From Aphidius gifuensis (taxonomy: Eukaryota > Arthropoda > Insecta > Hymenoptera > Braconidae), in contig NC_057790.1 in NCBI RefSeq assembly GCF_014905175.1, positions 1,922,001 through 1,986,000 on the forward strand: a stretch of 64,000 bases of DNA. The letters are read 5' to 3'. How positions within the stretch are numbered: position 1 is the first letter of the stretch; every line of letters begins with the position of its first letter. Positions 1-12,549 of this stretch are shown piece after piece. The position numbers and the translations under genes were made by a program. The notes below the pieces were generated by a model that saw nothing but the letters and a program-made list of their open reading frames with translations, did not search any database and was not told where the DNA came from.

Positions 1-2
1 AA

Positions 3-1579
3 AATATTTCTTTGTCTGATGATGATGATAATGAAAAATTTCCAAATAAACAAATTGACATAATTGTAGATGAAAAAAATGATGATGATAATGATGATGA
101 TAATTCTGTTAAGGTGCTTTTCAGAGCTAGAACAATGTCGAACTCATCAAGTTGTATATCAAGTGAAATTTTTTATCCACCAAATAGATTTTCAACTCCA
201 TTAATTAATTCAAATCAACAAGATACTAATAAAAATACCAAAGATATTATTACAACAACAATAACAACAACATCAGAAGCACTAATTGTTAATTCAAATA
301 ATGATAATTTTAAAATACCAAGTGTGATTAGAAAACTAACATCATCATCATCATCATCATCATTGACTGATGTAAAATGTCAATCAACATTATTTAATAA
401 TAAAAATTCAAAGACAACAACAACAACATCTGTAAAAAATAATAATAAATCAAGTATTGATACAAATGTCACATCATTTCCAACATATTCAAGTGAAAAA
501 TCAATTGATAATTATAGGTCAAGGTTAAATTCAGCTTCAAAGTTATATAATGAAAAGGAAAAATATGAAATAAATAAAGTAACAAATGAAATGTCAAGTG
601 TTAAAACCTTGAAAAATAATAAAAGCCTTGAATTGATTTTGTTGGATGAAAGTTTACATGATGTTGTTGATGATGATGAACAAAAAAATAATATTAATAA
701 ACATGATGATATTAAATTATCTGTAAAAGATAAAACCTCAAAACATTCAGTATTATCAGAAAATACAAAAGGTACAAATAACACTGTTGGATCATATGTC
801 AGTAAAGACAGAACTTCTTATGATTTATCTGGTATTTATTCAGAAGATTTTGTTTGTTCATTAAAAAATGATAAAAGTATATCAAAAATTTCTTCACTTC
901 AACAATCACAACAAGAATTATCAAAAATAAAATCAAAAGAAAATACAGTAATTAGTCAAGAAGCATCAAGCTCTAAAAAAGATTTATTAAATTCTAAAAA
1001 TAATTCAGTTGTTAATTTATCAATTCCAGTTGTTAAATTAAATGACAGTAGTTTTAGAAAATCATCATCATCATCATGCTCAAATGAAAATAAATCAAAA
1101 AGTTTAATTGACAGTTGTAAAAATAGTCTTGAGCATGAATTATCGAAAATTTCAACGTCTGAAAATAATAAAAGGCATCAAATGACAACAAGTATTTCAT
1201 CACGTGCATCTTCAGTGTCATCATCATCATCATTGTCATCAAAATTAATGAAAAAAATTCATCAAATAAATGTAAGAATATTGTATTTTAAATTGATATA
1301 ATTTTTTTTAATAATGCTTTTTTTATCAACAGAAAAAATATCCAACTGATGATTATTCAGAGGGTGAACTTTGTCCACCAAGTTCATCATCATATTCACT
1401 TGGTGAAATACGTCTACCACAATGTCAACATTTATCAAATGATTCTGTTGATTTATCAGAAAATAAAAAAGTATGTCATTTTATAAATTAATAATAATAT
1501 TAATCTATTATTAATAATGTATTTTATTTTTCAGTCATCAGTGGAAAGTTTTGGTGAAGTCAAACAAGTATCCAGTTGA
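3..1579 (+). CDS. Ser/Asn-rich low-complexity protein, C-terminal part (5' end outside window)
   Basis: The reading frame is already open at the left edge, so this is the 3' part of a gene. Three exons join in phase 0: 3-1271, 1333-1470 and 1535-1579 (TGA), giving 483 visible residues. The first exon is acidic and rich in Ser, Asn, Lys and Thr, with poly-Asp and poly-Ser runs encoded by GAT and TCA repeats. No catalytic domain is visible. The last two exons are different: they encode a compact segment containing DYSEGELCPP and YSLGEIRLP, which looks like a short conserved tail motif. AATAAA-type signals follow near 1637. I do not recognise the family. The disordered body with a conserved acidic tail would fit a scaffold or cytoskeletal/centrosomal protein, but that is a guess. 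The coding call rests on the long frame and clean splice phases. Confidence 0.72.
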
Positions 1580-2653
1580 ATTATAAATTGTGTAATTAAA
1601 ATTATTATTATATAATGAATTTATTCATGGATAATAAATAAGAAAAATAAATAAAACTTGGAAAAAAATACCAGTATAATTTATCTATAAGCAACTTTAT
1701 TACAAAACATTTGAAATAATAAAAAATAGAAATAGTTAGTCATCAGCAGTATCATATCAGCTATGAACTGTGAAATAAAATAAAAGACAAAAAATATACA
1801 ACAAAAAGAGACACAGTGTTAATCTGAATCACCAATCTTCAACACACTTAAATTCTATCATTATGATTATTATTCATTTTTCATATTTTAAACACGTCAA
1901 ATGTATTTTTTATTTTTAAATTATGATTCAAAAAAAAAGTCTATTCTATTGATAAGAAATTTGTATAAATAGTGTGTCGATTGGGATTTTTTTTTTTATT
2001 GGAAAAATTCAACAGTGCAAGAACATAAATCAATTATTTGTCTATTTTATTTTATTTTTAAAAACGTGTTGTCATATTAATTATACCTAATTAATTATTT
2101 TTTTTGTACTTGTTGTATTTTATTTTGTAAAAAAAAATAGGTAAGTTTATTTTTTTTTTTAATTTAAGTTAGTAATATTTAAATGAAATTTAATCGAAAA
2201 ATATATTGTGTCACATTTTGTGGCATGATGGTAAATTATTTTAAATTAATCGTCATTATATTGTTTATTTTATATTTAAACAATGTTGCAATTTTTTAAT
2301 TATTTGTCAATTAAATAGACATCAATTTAAAGTATTTATTTTGTGGAATAATACGCCGCTGAAAAAGTATGATGATGTCCTTGAGTTGAAAAAAAAAAAA
2401 GTAACATAAAAAAAAACATAACCTCTGTAAATTAGTCAAGCACACACTTTTGTATTTCTTGTGTTTATTTACAAGATATATATATATATATATTAATTTA
2501 TTTTTATTCACTGTGTATTTATTTAGTAAATTAATCATGCAATTTTGTTTTTACCATTTAATCAGGATAAATAATTATTTAAACGTCAACAATTTAATAA
2601 ACAACAAGTTGAAATAAAATCAAGTGTTTATAAAAATAATTGAATAATTAAAT
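1580..2653. other. AT-rich intergenic spacer
   Basis: This spacer holds the 3' UTR and polyadenylation region of the preceding gene and the presumed promoter of ITPK1. It contains a TA dinucleotide run at about 2475-2493 and many T/A homopolymers. No supported exon was found. Confidence 0.6.
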
Positions 2654-4079
2654 ATGGAAAAAAAAATTATTGGATACTGGATGACAGAGAGAAAAAAACA
2701 AAAAATAAATTGGAATGATTTTGAAGTATTATGTGAAAATGAAGGCTTCATATTAAAATCGGTAATTATATATTTAATTTGTATTTGTTAAAAATAAAAA
2801 TTTGACTAAATTTATCAACTGCGTATTGTTTAACAAATAATTATTATTTTCACCAGGTTGATCTCAATAAAAGCCTGGAATCACAAGGACCATTTAACAT
2901 ATTCATTCACAAACTCACAGACATCCTGGCTTATGCTGAACTAGAAGATCAAAATGTATGCTTTTTCAAAAAAAAAAAAAAAAAATGATAATCCAACTAT
3001 TGTTGGTTATCAGCATGTTACTAATATTTTTATTTTATTTAAATATATATTTTTCTGTAACTAAAGGCAAAGACAATAATAAGCAGAGTCAAAAATTACA
3101 TACGAAAACATCCAGAGATGATTGTGATTGATCCACTTGAAAATGTTAAATTATTAAGTGATCGTCATGAATCTTATCTCATGTTGCGTGAAGGAATTAA
3201 ATTAAAAAGTAAGATTTATCAACTAATTTCAAGTACTTCATAATAACTAGGACTATATCTTCTTTTTTGTTTTGTTGTTTTTTGATAGATATATTTGTAC
3301 CAAATTCAGTTGAGCTGTCATCAACAAGTGTAGCTGATAATTTACATCATCTTCGTCAAAATGGAATTAGATTTCCATTTATTTGTAAACCACTGCTGGC
3401 ACATGGTTCAAAAGATGCTCATGATGTAAATATATATTTCAAAAATTAGATAATTTAACTTGTTGTTTTGCATAAATTAATAATTAATTTGTCTTAATTT
3501 GAACAGATGATGGTTGTATTTAATGAAAAGGGAATGTCAGACTGCCAGCCACCATGTGTGGCACAAAATTTTGTAAATCACAATGCAATATTATATAAAC
3601 TATTCATTGTTGGTAATAATTTTCATGTTATAAAACGACCAAGTTTAAAAAACTTTTATCAAAAAGACTGTGAATTATTGAGTACAATATTTTTTTGTTC
3701 TCATGATGTATCAAAGAGTCATTCGAAATCTGAATGGTCAGTTTTATCAGATGATGATAAACATTTAACAATTGAACCAGACTTGAATGTATTACAATCA
3801 ATTGTCAGTGATATAACAAAAATATTTAATTTAATATTAATTGGAGTTGATGTTGTTGTTGAAAATCATACTGGTAAATATGCTATTATTGATGTCAATG
3901 CATTTCCTGGTTATGATGGTTATCCAAATTTTTTTCCACAACTTGTTGATACAGTTAAATTATTATTAGATAAAAATAATTCAAGATCATATTCAAATTC
4001 AATATTAAAAAAATGTATCAGTGATGATCTTGATTCTGGTTTTGAAAGTGATGAGAAAAAAAAAAAATCTATGATATAA
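2654..4079 (+). CDS. ITPK1: Inositol-tetrakisphosphate 1-kinase
   Basis: Five exons join cleanly: 2654-2761, 2857-2955, 3067-3208, 3289-3425 and 3507-4079, giving 352 aa. The protein is an ATP-grasp kinase of the ITPK1 family, which phosphorylates and interconverts inositol tris-, tetrakis- and pentakisphosphates in the cytosol on the way to IP6. The start MEKKIIGYWMTERKKQK matches the family's N-terminal GYW..eKK segment. Exon 4 has VPNSVEL and the FPFICKPLLAHGSKDAHD substrate/ATP-loop region. Exon 5 has PPCVAQNFVNHNAILYKLF, then RPSLKN, and near the end IDVNAFPGYDGYPNFF, the metal-binding Asp/Asn signature of ATP-grasp enzymes. Length is close to the roughly 320-410 aa usual for animals. 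The Ser/Lys-rich tail after residue 320 is not conserved. The start was chosen because it is the first ATG in phase with the family N-terminus. Confidence 0.95.
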
Positions 4080-5144
4080 CAAACATTTTTAAATTTATAG
4101 CTATAAATTTAAAAAAGAAAAAAAACATACAAACAAATGAATAGATATTTTTATTATTGTTATGCGTATTTTATTTTTTATACGTAAAATTTTACAAATT
4201 ATTATTGGAGATAATAATTTGAGTCAACAATAGTCATTTTTGTTGAATCAATTGTTTGTTATTTTTTTTTTTTTCCTCTACTTTGTAATTATTTTATTTG
4301 TTAATATGGTAATTTTTTTTTTTTAATTTTCCATAAATATCCTGGCTTATTATTAGCGTAATGAATTGTTTTTTATTTTATTTTTTTTTTTTTTGTATTT
4401 ATATTTATACTCATTATTAAATAAGCTAGGATATAAAAAAAATAATATAAAAATTTGCCTTTTAAAAATAATAATAATGAAATCAATAAATTGTCATTGA
4501 TTTATTGTTTTAAAAGTTTTTGTAATAATACAATTTTATATGTTCTTACATATTTCTTACAAATAAATATTTAAATATTATTAATAAACAATTGTTTAAA
4601 TTATTTGACCTAACAATTTTTCAGTTTTTTTTTTTTTTTTATTTTATTCTTCAAGCTAATCCTAAACAACCAAATTGTTTACTTATTTTTTTATTTAATA
4701 TTTTTCATTTTATTTATTTAACAAATTAATCATAATTTTATTTATAAATAATATTTATTATTATTATTTTTTATTAACTACTTGTTGCGCATGCGAGGCT
4801 GAGAAAAAATAAATAAAGCTTAGTTTACAATTTTAAATTTTATTCAACTTTGTAATATATTTTTATAATAATAATAAAATAAAAAATCAAATATTTACTT
4901 ATTCACAACATGAATAATTAATAAATGAATTATTTATGAAACATGCATTAAAAAAATGCAATTTAAGCCGACAAAAAGTTTTCATCATTTGAGAAGACAA
5001 AATTCATTTTTTTCCTGATCAAGGTACATGGCTAAATAATTTCAACAAAATAATAAATAAAAATATAAATAAATTATTTAAAACTGTCATTTTTTTAATA
5101 TAAATTTAAATACTAATAATTGTTAATATTAATTACAGATAATA
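4080..5144. other. AT-rich intergenic spacer with a probable 5' UTR splice acceptor of PEX2
   Basis: The region is dominated by poly-T/A tracts, AATAAA signals after ITPK1 and short runs such as TTATTATTATT. A small less AT-rich spot at about 4790-4805 (TTGCGCATGCGAGGC) could belong to the PEX2 promoter. TTACAG at 5134-5139, just before the PEX2 start, looks like a splice acceptor, suggesting an untranslated first exon upstream. Confidence 0.45.
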
Positions 5145-5996
5145 ATGTCATCGACATATGTGTCAAGGATTAATCAGCTTGATGCTGAACAACTTGACAA
5201 TGAAATATACAAAATATTATCATCAAAAAGTCATGATATATCACGTCAATTAACACCAGGTATAACTGATAAATGGACACCTGAAATAAATGCATTACTT
5301 CGTACAGTTATATGGATATTTTCATTGGGAACAAGTAAATCAACATTTGGACAAAATTTATTAGATTTAACATATATTAATTTAACAAAAAAAAAAGCAA
5401 TAATGTTTTTAATATTATCTGTTATTCCAAAATACATGGAAGATAAATATCTTGATCCAAATCGTTTATTAATAACAAACAATGATAAAATAATACAAAA
5501 ATTTATTGAAAAATTTAAAATATTATCGAGTTTATTAAGTTTTATTAATTTGTTGATTTTTTTAAATCATGGAATACAGCCAAGTTTGATAGAAAGAATC
5601 ATTGGTGTGTCTAGTAAAACAGTGACAAATTTAAAACCCAGAACAATTGGTTATTCATACATGACAAGAGAATTACTTTGGCATAGTCTTATGGAAATAT
5701 TTACAACTGGTTTACCTATGATTAATTATCATCAGCTTAAATATAAATTTAAAAAAATTTTCTCCACCACACACAAACATCTTGGAGTTGTTGATAATAA
5801 AATTGACAAATTAACAAATAATACTATTTGTCCAGAGTGTAATGAAACACCAATTTTACCTCATCATGCTGGTTGTCAACATATTTATTGTTATTATTGT
5901 ATCATGTCAAACTTTACAGCAACAAATTGTTTTAATTGTCCTGATTGTCAAGTTGAATTACACCTGGCTGATATGAAAATTTATTCAATGAATTAA
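5145..5996 (+). CDS. PEX2: Peroxisome biogenesis factor 2 (RING E3 ligase subunit)
   Basis: A single-exon 283-aa protein. PEX2 is a peroxisomal membrane RING protein that works with PEX10 and PEX12 to ubiquitinate the import receptor PEX5 so that it can be recycled. The N-terminal Pex2/Pex12 domain is visible: SRINQLDAEQLDNEIY, then W(T)PEINALLR and several hydrophobic helices around residues 84-95 and 128-141. The C-terminal RING has all eight ligands: C229, C232, C244, H246, C249, C252, C265 and C268. This is a C3HC4 arrangement ending CPDCQVELHLADMK. Length is slightly short of the roughly 300 aa of vertebrate PEX2 but complete. The context is ITPK1 upstream and GPATCH4 downstream on the same strand. 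Confidence 0.95.
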   Translation: MSSTYVSRINQLDAEQLDNEIYKILSSKSHDISRQLTPGITDKWTPEINALLRTVIWIFSLGTSKSTFGQNLLDLTYINLTKKKAIMFLILSVIPKYMEDKYLDPNRLLITNNDKIIQKFIEKFKILSSLLSFINLLIFLNHGIQPSLIERIIGVSSKTVTNLKPRTIGYSYMTRELLWHSLMEIFTTGLPMINYHQLKYKFKKIFSTTHKHLGVVDNKIDKLTNNTICPECNETPILPHHAGCQHIYCYYCIMSNFTATNCFNCPDCQVELHLADMKIYSMN

Positions 5997-6502
5997 TAAT
6001 TTGTCATAAAAAATTAATATTTATCATAATTATTATTGTTGTTAATAGCTTTATATATTTTTTTTATTTAATAAATGGTATTTGTTGTTGATAAAAATTT
6101 ACAAAAATCTATTGTTGTTTTTGTATTTTATTTGTTATAATTTAATGACAATTTTTTTATTCATTTTTATTATTATTGTTTAGATAATCCTGCCAATTCT
6201 TTCTTTGTTAATAATTATAATAATTATAAAATTAATATAATGCTTTAAATTTTGGCGCTGAGACAAAAAAAAAATGGCGTTTTTTTTGGTTCTGTTGATG
6301 CTCCACAACAATCCACAAGGCGCTTTAGTCAATTCATTAAATTAAAATTACCTGGCAACTCTGTTTATCCTGTTTATGTGCATGTTTATGTAGCCATGTT
6401 CATTGTTCACAGCTGATTAAATTAAATTAAATTGATGAAACGTGGTTAAAAACATTATTTATTAAAAAAATTTAGTTAAACAATAAAGTTTGACAATTGA
6501 AA
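5997..6502. promoter_or_regulatory. Short intergenic region with probable GPATCH4 promoter
   Basis: After the PEX2 polyadenylation region, the segment at about 6250-6420 is visibly less AT-rich than its flanks and has two GGCGCT elements (near 6254 and 6319) plus TGGCGT. That position, just before the GPATCH4 first exon, suggests the promoter. No coding sequence was seen. Confidence 0.35.
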
Positions 6503-7859
6503 ATGTCAGATTTTGCTAAATCACAGCTTTTAAAATATGGCTGGTCTGAAGGTAAGAATATAAAAACTTGAATAAATAATTCCACATGTTTATTATTAAT
6601 TATTTTTAATTGATAAATAAAATATATATTTTCTTTGATTAATAGGTAAAGGATTGGGTAAAAATGAAAATGGCATTACTGAAGCATTAAAGCCAAAATT
6701 AAAATTTGATACAAGTGGTGTTGGACATACTGATAGTGAGTATAAATGGTGGGAATTTGTTTATAACAAAGCAACTGATAATGTAAATATTAATTGTGAT
6801 GAAGGAGAAGTAAAAATGAGTATCAAAGATAAAAATGCTGTTGAAATTGCAACAAGTAAATCTGAATTAAATATGAAACGTTTAAAAAATGATACAAATA
6901 TTAATTTACATTTTGGTAATTTTATCAAGACATCAACACTTCAAGATGGTAAAAATACAGAAGAAGAAAATACAAATAGACCAATGTTAAATGGTGATGA
7001 TGATAATGATGATGATGAATTTCCAAAGCCACTTGATGATGAAGCATTATTAAAAGCTTGTGGTGGTAGAACAGCTCACAAAGGTGCTAGACATGGTCTG
7101 ACATTAACTGGTAAATTAGCTAGAATACAACGACAAGAAGAAGAACTTCTTGCTAAAATGTCAAATCCTACAAGTGCTACAAGTCAACCAGAACCATCAA
7201 CGTCATATGACTGGACAACTGTTGAACGAAAGAAAAATAAAAAATCTAAAAAAGATAATGTTAAAATGAACATTGATAATGATGTTGAAGGAGAAGAAAC
7301 AAGTATACAAGTTACTCCATCAGCATCATCGTCATCATCATCACCATCATTGACATCAATACCAAATGATTTATCATCTCTACAAAATACAACTGAATTT
7401 AAATCTAAAAAAACTAAACTCAAAGATAAACGTAAGCTTGAAAATTTAGTACAACAAATGGAAAAATCACTTGATTTATCAACTGTCACAATTGTTGGAG
7501 CTGAAAAAATTAAAAAAAAGAAAAAATCAAAACATACAGATAAAGTAAATTTAGTAGATGATGAAATAACAAAGAAAAAAAAGAAAAAAAAATCTAAAAA
7601 ACATGATAATGATGATGAAACTAGTGATATTACAAATAAAAAAAATAAAAAAAAAGATATTATTGATGCTGATACTCTAAATCATAAAATAAATAAAAAA
7701 AAATTAAATAAATTAAATAAAAAAGCTAATAAAAAATTAGATAAAATATCAGAATCATTAGTCCAATTGACATTGGAAAATCAAGTTGTCAATGATGTCA
7801 GTAATATAATTAAAAAAAAAAAAAAAAAATCAAAATATGAAACAAAAATTATTTTGTAA
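6503..7859 (+). CDS. GPATCH4: G patch domain-containing protein 4
   Basis: Two exons: 6503-6551 and 6646-7859, joined within a Gly codon, giving 420 aa. The N-terminus MSDFAKSQLLKYGWSEGKGLG continues NENGITEALKPKLKFD and SEYKWWEFVYNKA. This is the G-patch of GPATCH4, a nucleolar RNA-binding protein. Its human orthologue activates the helicase DHX15 and affects ribosome biogenesis and snRNA/rRNA methylation. A second conserved block, LLKACGGRTAHKGARHG followed by LTGKLARIQRQEEELL (about residues 147-180), is also typical. The rest is acidic, serine-rich and then very lysine-rich (KKKKKKSKK runs), consistent with nucleolar targeting. The start lies in the small first exon, because the second exon alone would begin in the middle of the G-patch. 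Confidence 0.93.
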
Positions 7860-8658
7860 ATTTCATTGTGATGTAAAATAAAAATCAAAAAAGAAAAAAA
7901 AATTTATAATTCAATTTGTAAATTGTTGTTGTTTTTTTTTTACATTTTTTTTTTATTTTCGTAAAAAATTTTAACAATTATTTAAATAATGAATAAATTT
8001 TTACTCTTTAAAATTCACAAATGTCTTATAAATATTAATTGTTTATTCAGGCAAAATTAACATGTGCCTTTGGATGGAAGCTCAAGCTATTTAAATTAAA
8101 TTACAATTTTAAATCATCAATTTAACAATCAACAAAAAAAATATTCAATTAATTTATGACAAGCACCTTACTGAACAAATAGTCCAATATCTTAAAAAAT
8201 TCATCTCACTATTTTTATAAACTAATAAAAATTACGTAATAAAATAATAATCGTGGAATTTTTTTTTACAAACTAATTAAGTAACTCGGTAAAAAAAAAA
8301 AAAAAAAAAAAATCATTTGAACGTCCTAGACCTAATTGACATATTTTTTTTAATCACTTAAAATCTAATGGGTTTAAAAATTACTGTATAAAATAAAAAA
8401 TATTTTTCTAATAATTTTGTTTTAATAGCTACTAATCACATTTAAAAAATAGTATGTTATTTTTTCGAAACGAAAAAAAATATGAATTTATAATTCGTGC
8501 ATTTAAAAAAAAAAAAAACTGAAAGTTCTAATTGCATTTTTTATATAAGTAAAACTTTCATTTGTAGAAAATTATTTCGTTATTGATTTAAAAAAAAAAA
8601 ACCTTTCTTATCAAATTAATGAATTGAGTGTAATTATTTTTACGTATAAAAAATTTAT
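7860..8658. other. Convergent intergenic spacer
   Basis: This spacer lies between the 3' ends of GPATCH4 (plus) and the galactosyltransferase (minus). It contains long A tracts (for example 8291-8311) and polyadenylation-type AATAAA motifs on both strands. Nothing else is supported. Confidence 0.55.
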
Positions 8659-10444
8659 CTAGGCACAACGATTGGTGATAGTGCGTCTATTGCTCATATA
8701 ATAGCCAATATTTCTACGCTGTCGATTTAATACTTGTTTTTTTTTATCATCTAATTTTGGACATGATATTTTAGTGTCTCTTATTTTATTCCATATTGCA
8801 TACATCATTGATGAATTGACACGATGATTTGTAATTGTATTTCTAAGTACACAAGTATCAAATTTACGTTGTACATAACTAAAACCAGGATGATTTATTG
8901 GACGTATGTTTGATTTTTTAGCACAAAGACCAGTAATATATACATCCTCAAGATGTAGTAGTGGTGTTGATAATGCACTTTTATATAATTTATCAGCAAC
9001 ATCCAGACTCATGACATATCCGGTGCCTGATAAATAATTTGGATATGTTTTTTCAGAAAACATGTATTTTGGTGTGTACCTTAAATTAAATTAAAAAAAC
9101 ATTAATAATTATTTACAATTAACAATAATTAATAAATATCAATTACCATTTATTTTTTGGATCTGATATTGGATGTGCATTGCATATCAATGATCCCAAT
9201 AAAACACCATTATTACTTGTTCTTGATGACAATGATAATAATAAATTATCAACATTAATATACATGTCATCATCTGTTTTCATTAGATATGTTGCATGTG
9301 AACAATATTTTGTGACCCATTTTAACATCATAACTGATTTAAGTGTTAAATTATTATATGTATCATGAAATGTTGCTTGTATGATATCACCATATTCATC
9401 ATTTTCATCAACAACTGCATTCTGTGTGAATTAAATTTATTATTATTTTTTTTATATGCAAATTTATTTATCTTATCTTATCAATGTGCTTACTTACATT
9501 TAATGTGTCATTGTCATTTTGTCCAAGTAAAAATGCAATTTTAACAGTTAAATTAAATTTATTAAGATATTCATCACTTCCCCATGTATTTCTAATTGCA
9601 TTACGTGAATTATGATTACCAATTGCTGAACATATTATTATAACAAGATATGGTGATGATGCACAAAGTTCATCTGGACTAAGTATTGTTGTATTATTAT
9701 TTGATGAAATATATGAATGTAAATTTCTTGATGTGTTGAATGACCAGCCTTCTAATTGTTCTAAATAGATAAATAAATATTAAGATAAATAAATATTATT
9801 ATTGTTATAAATAAAAGAGACAAGTGTTAGTGGAAAAAAATTAAATAATTACCTTGTTAAAATTTAAAATATATTAAGCAATTGTTAAGCTATAAAATTA
9901 CGACAAAAAGTAACCAGGATATCATTAGAAATTGTGTTACTTAATCAGTGTTGAAAATCATGGTTAATTTTTGGAGCTTGGAAACAGTAAGAAGACCCTG
10001 TGGCCTAGTTGTCAAGGCAGTTGTCTATAGAAATAATTCAGCACAATTATTTTTGATTCTTGACAAGGACACTTCTTAATATTTCCAAGTTTGTCAAAGC
10101 GAGTTATAACAATTAGTAATGCTTGTATATATTTCAAAACTTTAATTCTATTTAAAGAAAAAAACAATGTAATGAATTAGTTGTTGCAGCTTGTTGAAAT
10201 TAAACATACCAAATGATTCAACATAACGTGTGATTCCAGATGATCCAATAGATGCTGTATCACCTAATTCAATTGGTTCACGAGCTGAATGATATGCTGG
10301 TACATATAATAAACCAAGACCAGCTAGGACAATACAACATAGTGCCAATCTTTTGACAAATGATAAACGACCTCGTACATTATTATTACCACTTATATTA
10401 ACAGCACGTGGTAATTCCATTGGAAATAAACGTACTCTGTCCAT
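8659..10444 (-). CDS. Beta-1,3-galactosyltransferase (GT31 family), type II Golgi membrane protein
   Basis: Four minus-strand exons: 10444-10210, 9760-9498, 9421-9147 and 9079-8659, giving 397 aa. GT31 enzymes add beta-1,3-linked galactose or N-acetylglucosamine to glycoproteins or glycolipids in the Golgi lumen. Visible features are a short cytosolic tail, one membrane anchor (about residues 31-49, RLALCCIVLAGLGLLYV), the RNAIRNTWG motif, the metal-binding Asp triplet in YLMKTDDDMYINVDN (D216-D218), SGTGYVMS, and the late acidic motif HLEDVYITGLCA. The Cys-rich C-terminus matches the family. Exon phases fit at every junction. The first intron (9761-10209) contains a tRNA-like relic. The exact subfamily and acceptor cannot be fixed from this sequence. 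Confidence 0.92.
9990..10075 (+). repeat. Degenerate tRNA-like (SINE) relic in the galactosyltransferase intron
   Basis: TGGCCTAGTTG at 10001-10011 matches the RNA polymerase III A-box. About 49 bases on, TTTTTGATTCT at 10050-10060 is a decayed B-box, matching 7 of 11 positions of GGTTCGANTCC. Spacing is close to that of a tRNA, but no cloverleaf closes, so it is not a working tRNA gene. The strand is antisense to the host gene. Confidence 0.45.
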
Positions 10445-12549
10445 CTTAATTAAACAAAAAAATTAATATTATATTACATCAATTAACCACAATAATTTAA
10501 CAAATAAAAAATAAATTATTTCGTTATGAAACAAGTGAATATTGTGTCACTACATTCAAGTTTTATATTTATAAATTTAATCGTGATATATATTCTTATT
10601 TTTTAAAATACTGTATAATAATTTATTCAAAAAAAAAAAAAGGAAGTGGTCAAAGATAAAAATTTTAAATTTTACATTAAAAATATTATCATTTTTTTAC
10701 AACACAATATGTTGTGATAAAAAAAATATAACAATTTCTTTTATGTATTTTTTCATAAAATTTTAAATTTCGAAAAAAATTAAAACTTACTTTTATGGCG
10801 TGTATATTTCACGTTTATTTGAAGGTACTCCATTTACCTCTGTAATTATTATATATAATTTTTTTTTATATAATATCATTTAAAAAAAAAATATATAAAA
10901 CACTTAAAAAATTATTTCGAAAAACACGTAGAAATACAGAAATGATAGTAACGAGTTTGGTGGTTATATGATATTTCGATTGGCATAACTAGTTTTATTA
11001 TTTTTAAGGATATTTTATATATATGATTTTTTTTTTACTTGTATTTTTTGTTGGTCAAAGAGATGATACGATTTGAGATAATTGTGGAAATGGCAGGATG
11101 CTTTTGTAATGCTTTGCCCTCGACTACACGACATCGAGTGCACATCGAGTCCAGCCGAGTCTATGTACTCTCTTCACTTCTCCTCTCACCGTAACCCACT
11201 CATCAGACTTACTTTTTTTTTATATCATATTTTTTTTTTTGCCAATACTTAGTATCACAATGATGGTAATGGTTGTAGTGGTGATGGTGGTGGTGGTGGT
11301 TATTTATAATCTCCTCTCTTTTCACCCAAGTACCTTCATTTGCCTTTTTTTAATTTTTTTGTTTCTCAACCCTTTTTTTATTTCGGAGCATTTCGGAGCT
11401 TACCTTGATGTTTTTTTTTTTTTTTATTTTTAAAAAACCACAAAAGGTGTATCAACTGTTGGCAGTACAGTTGCTACACTTTAGTTTTTTTTTTTTTTTT
11501 TTTCACATCTATTTGTCAATAAACAATGTTACGCAAGGTCAGAAAATATATGTTTACAAATAAACACACCTGTCTTAAATTGAAAAATGTTCATTTGAAA
11601 AAATAAAAAAAAAACAATTTATCAGTAAATTATTATTAAGAAAAAATAATAACATAAATTGCTTTTTTTTTTTTTTTTGCAAACAATTTTATATTGTCTT
11701 TGATAAGGTGATTTGTTTTTTTTTTTCTTTTTTTATTATCGAGAATTTTTCCTTTTTCACAATCAAGTAATCAAATATCTGCATATTTTGCAATATTATT
11801 ATTTTTTATTTCTAAGAATAATAGCTTTAAATTGTTTAAATGTTTGATTGACATTTAAATCAATTTAAATTTTAAAGAGAAAATGAATTATTATTATTTT
11901 TTTTTTTATTTGTAATTATGGTATTTATTGTAATTATATTTTTATTTAAATTTGTATCTTGTATTTGTGATAGTAATTATTATTTTACCAGTAATTTTAA
12001 TAATCAACAGTCAACATTGTAATTAAATTGTAATTAATGTTTGATTTGTCGCTTCTTTTTTATCTATAAAAGTTTAATTTTTAAGATATTTTTTTCATCT
12101 CAAGATCTTATTTATCTTGACAGTTGACACATATACTATTTGTTTTTTTTTTTTTCTATTTACATATGGACCTATTGACTATTGAGAAAAACATTTAAAA
12201 ATTATAATAATCATTCTTTAATATTCAATAAACTAATTGTTTTAATTATTAATAAAAAAATTGTTATTGTAAATACAAAAGTGTTTGTTGAGCTTTATAA
12301 CAGTGTTAGTGAATATTTTTTATTTTTTTTTTGTTCAACATTGATAACGTCATTCCATAAATTTAATAAAAAAATAATAATGTGATTAAAATAGTGATTT
12401 AAAAAATAGCATTATTAAAATTTTAATAAACACACAAGTATACGTGATTATATTGTTTTAAAGTTGTAAATAAAAATTAAGTGAAATAATAAAATTAAAT
12501 TCACTGACAAACATAACCTAAAAATAATATCATATCAAATAAAAAAAAA
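10445..12549. promoter_or_regulatory. Divergent upstream region of the galactosyltransferase and AP-3 sigma genes
   Basis: TTAAG directly before the galactosyltransferase ATG (minus strand) and a good donor GTAAGT at about 10791 (minus) suggest an untranslated first exon upstream. A less AT-rich island at 11090-11215 contains the repeated words ACATCGAGTGC, ACATCGAGTCC and CCGAGTC, and is the likely promoter. It is followed by a GT/GGTGGT-rich stretch at 11262-11302. The rest to 12549 is AT-rich with poly-T tracts and the presumed AP-3 sigma promoter. No coding exon was found. Confidence 0.45.
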
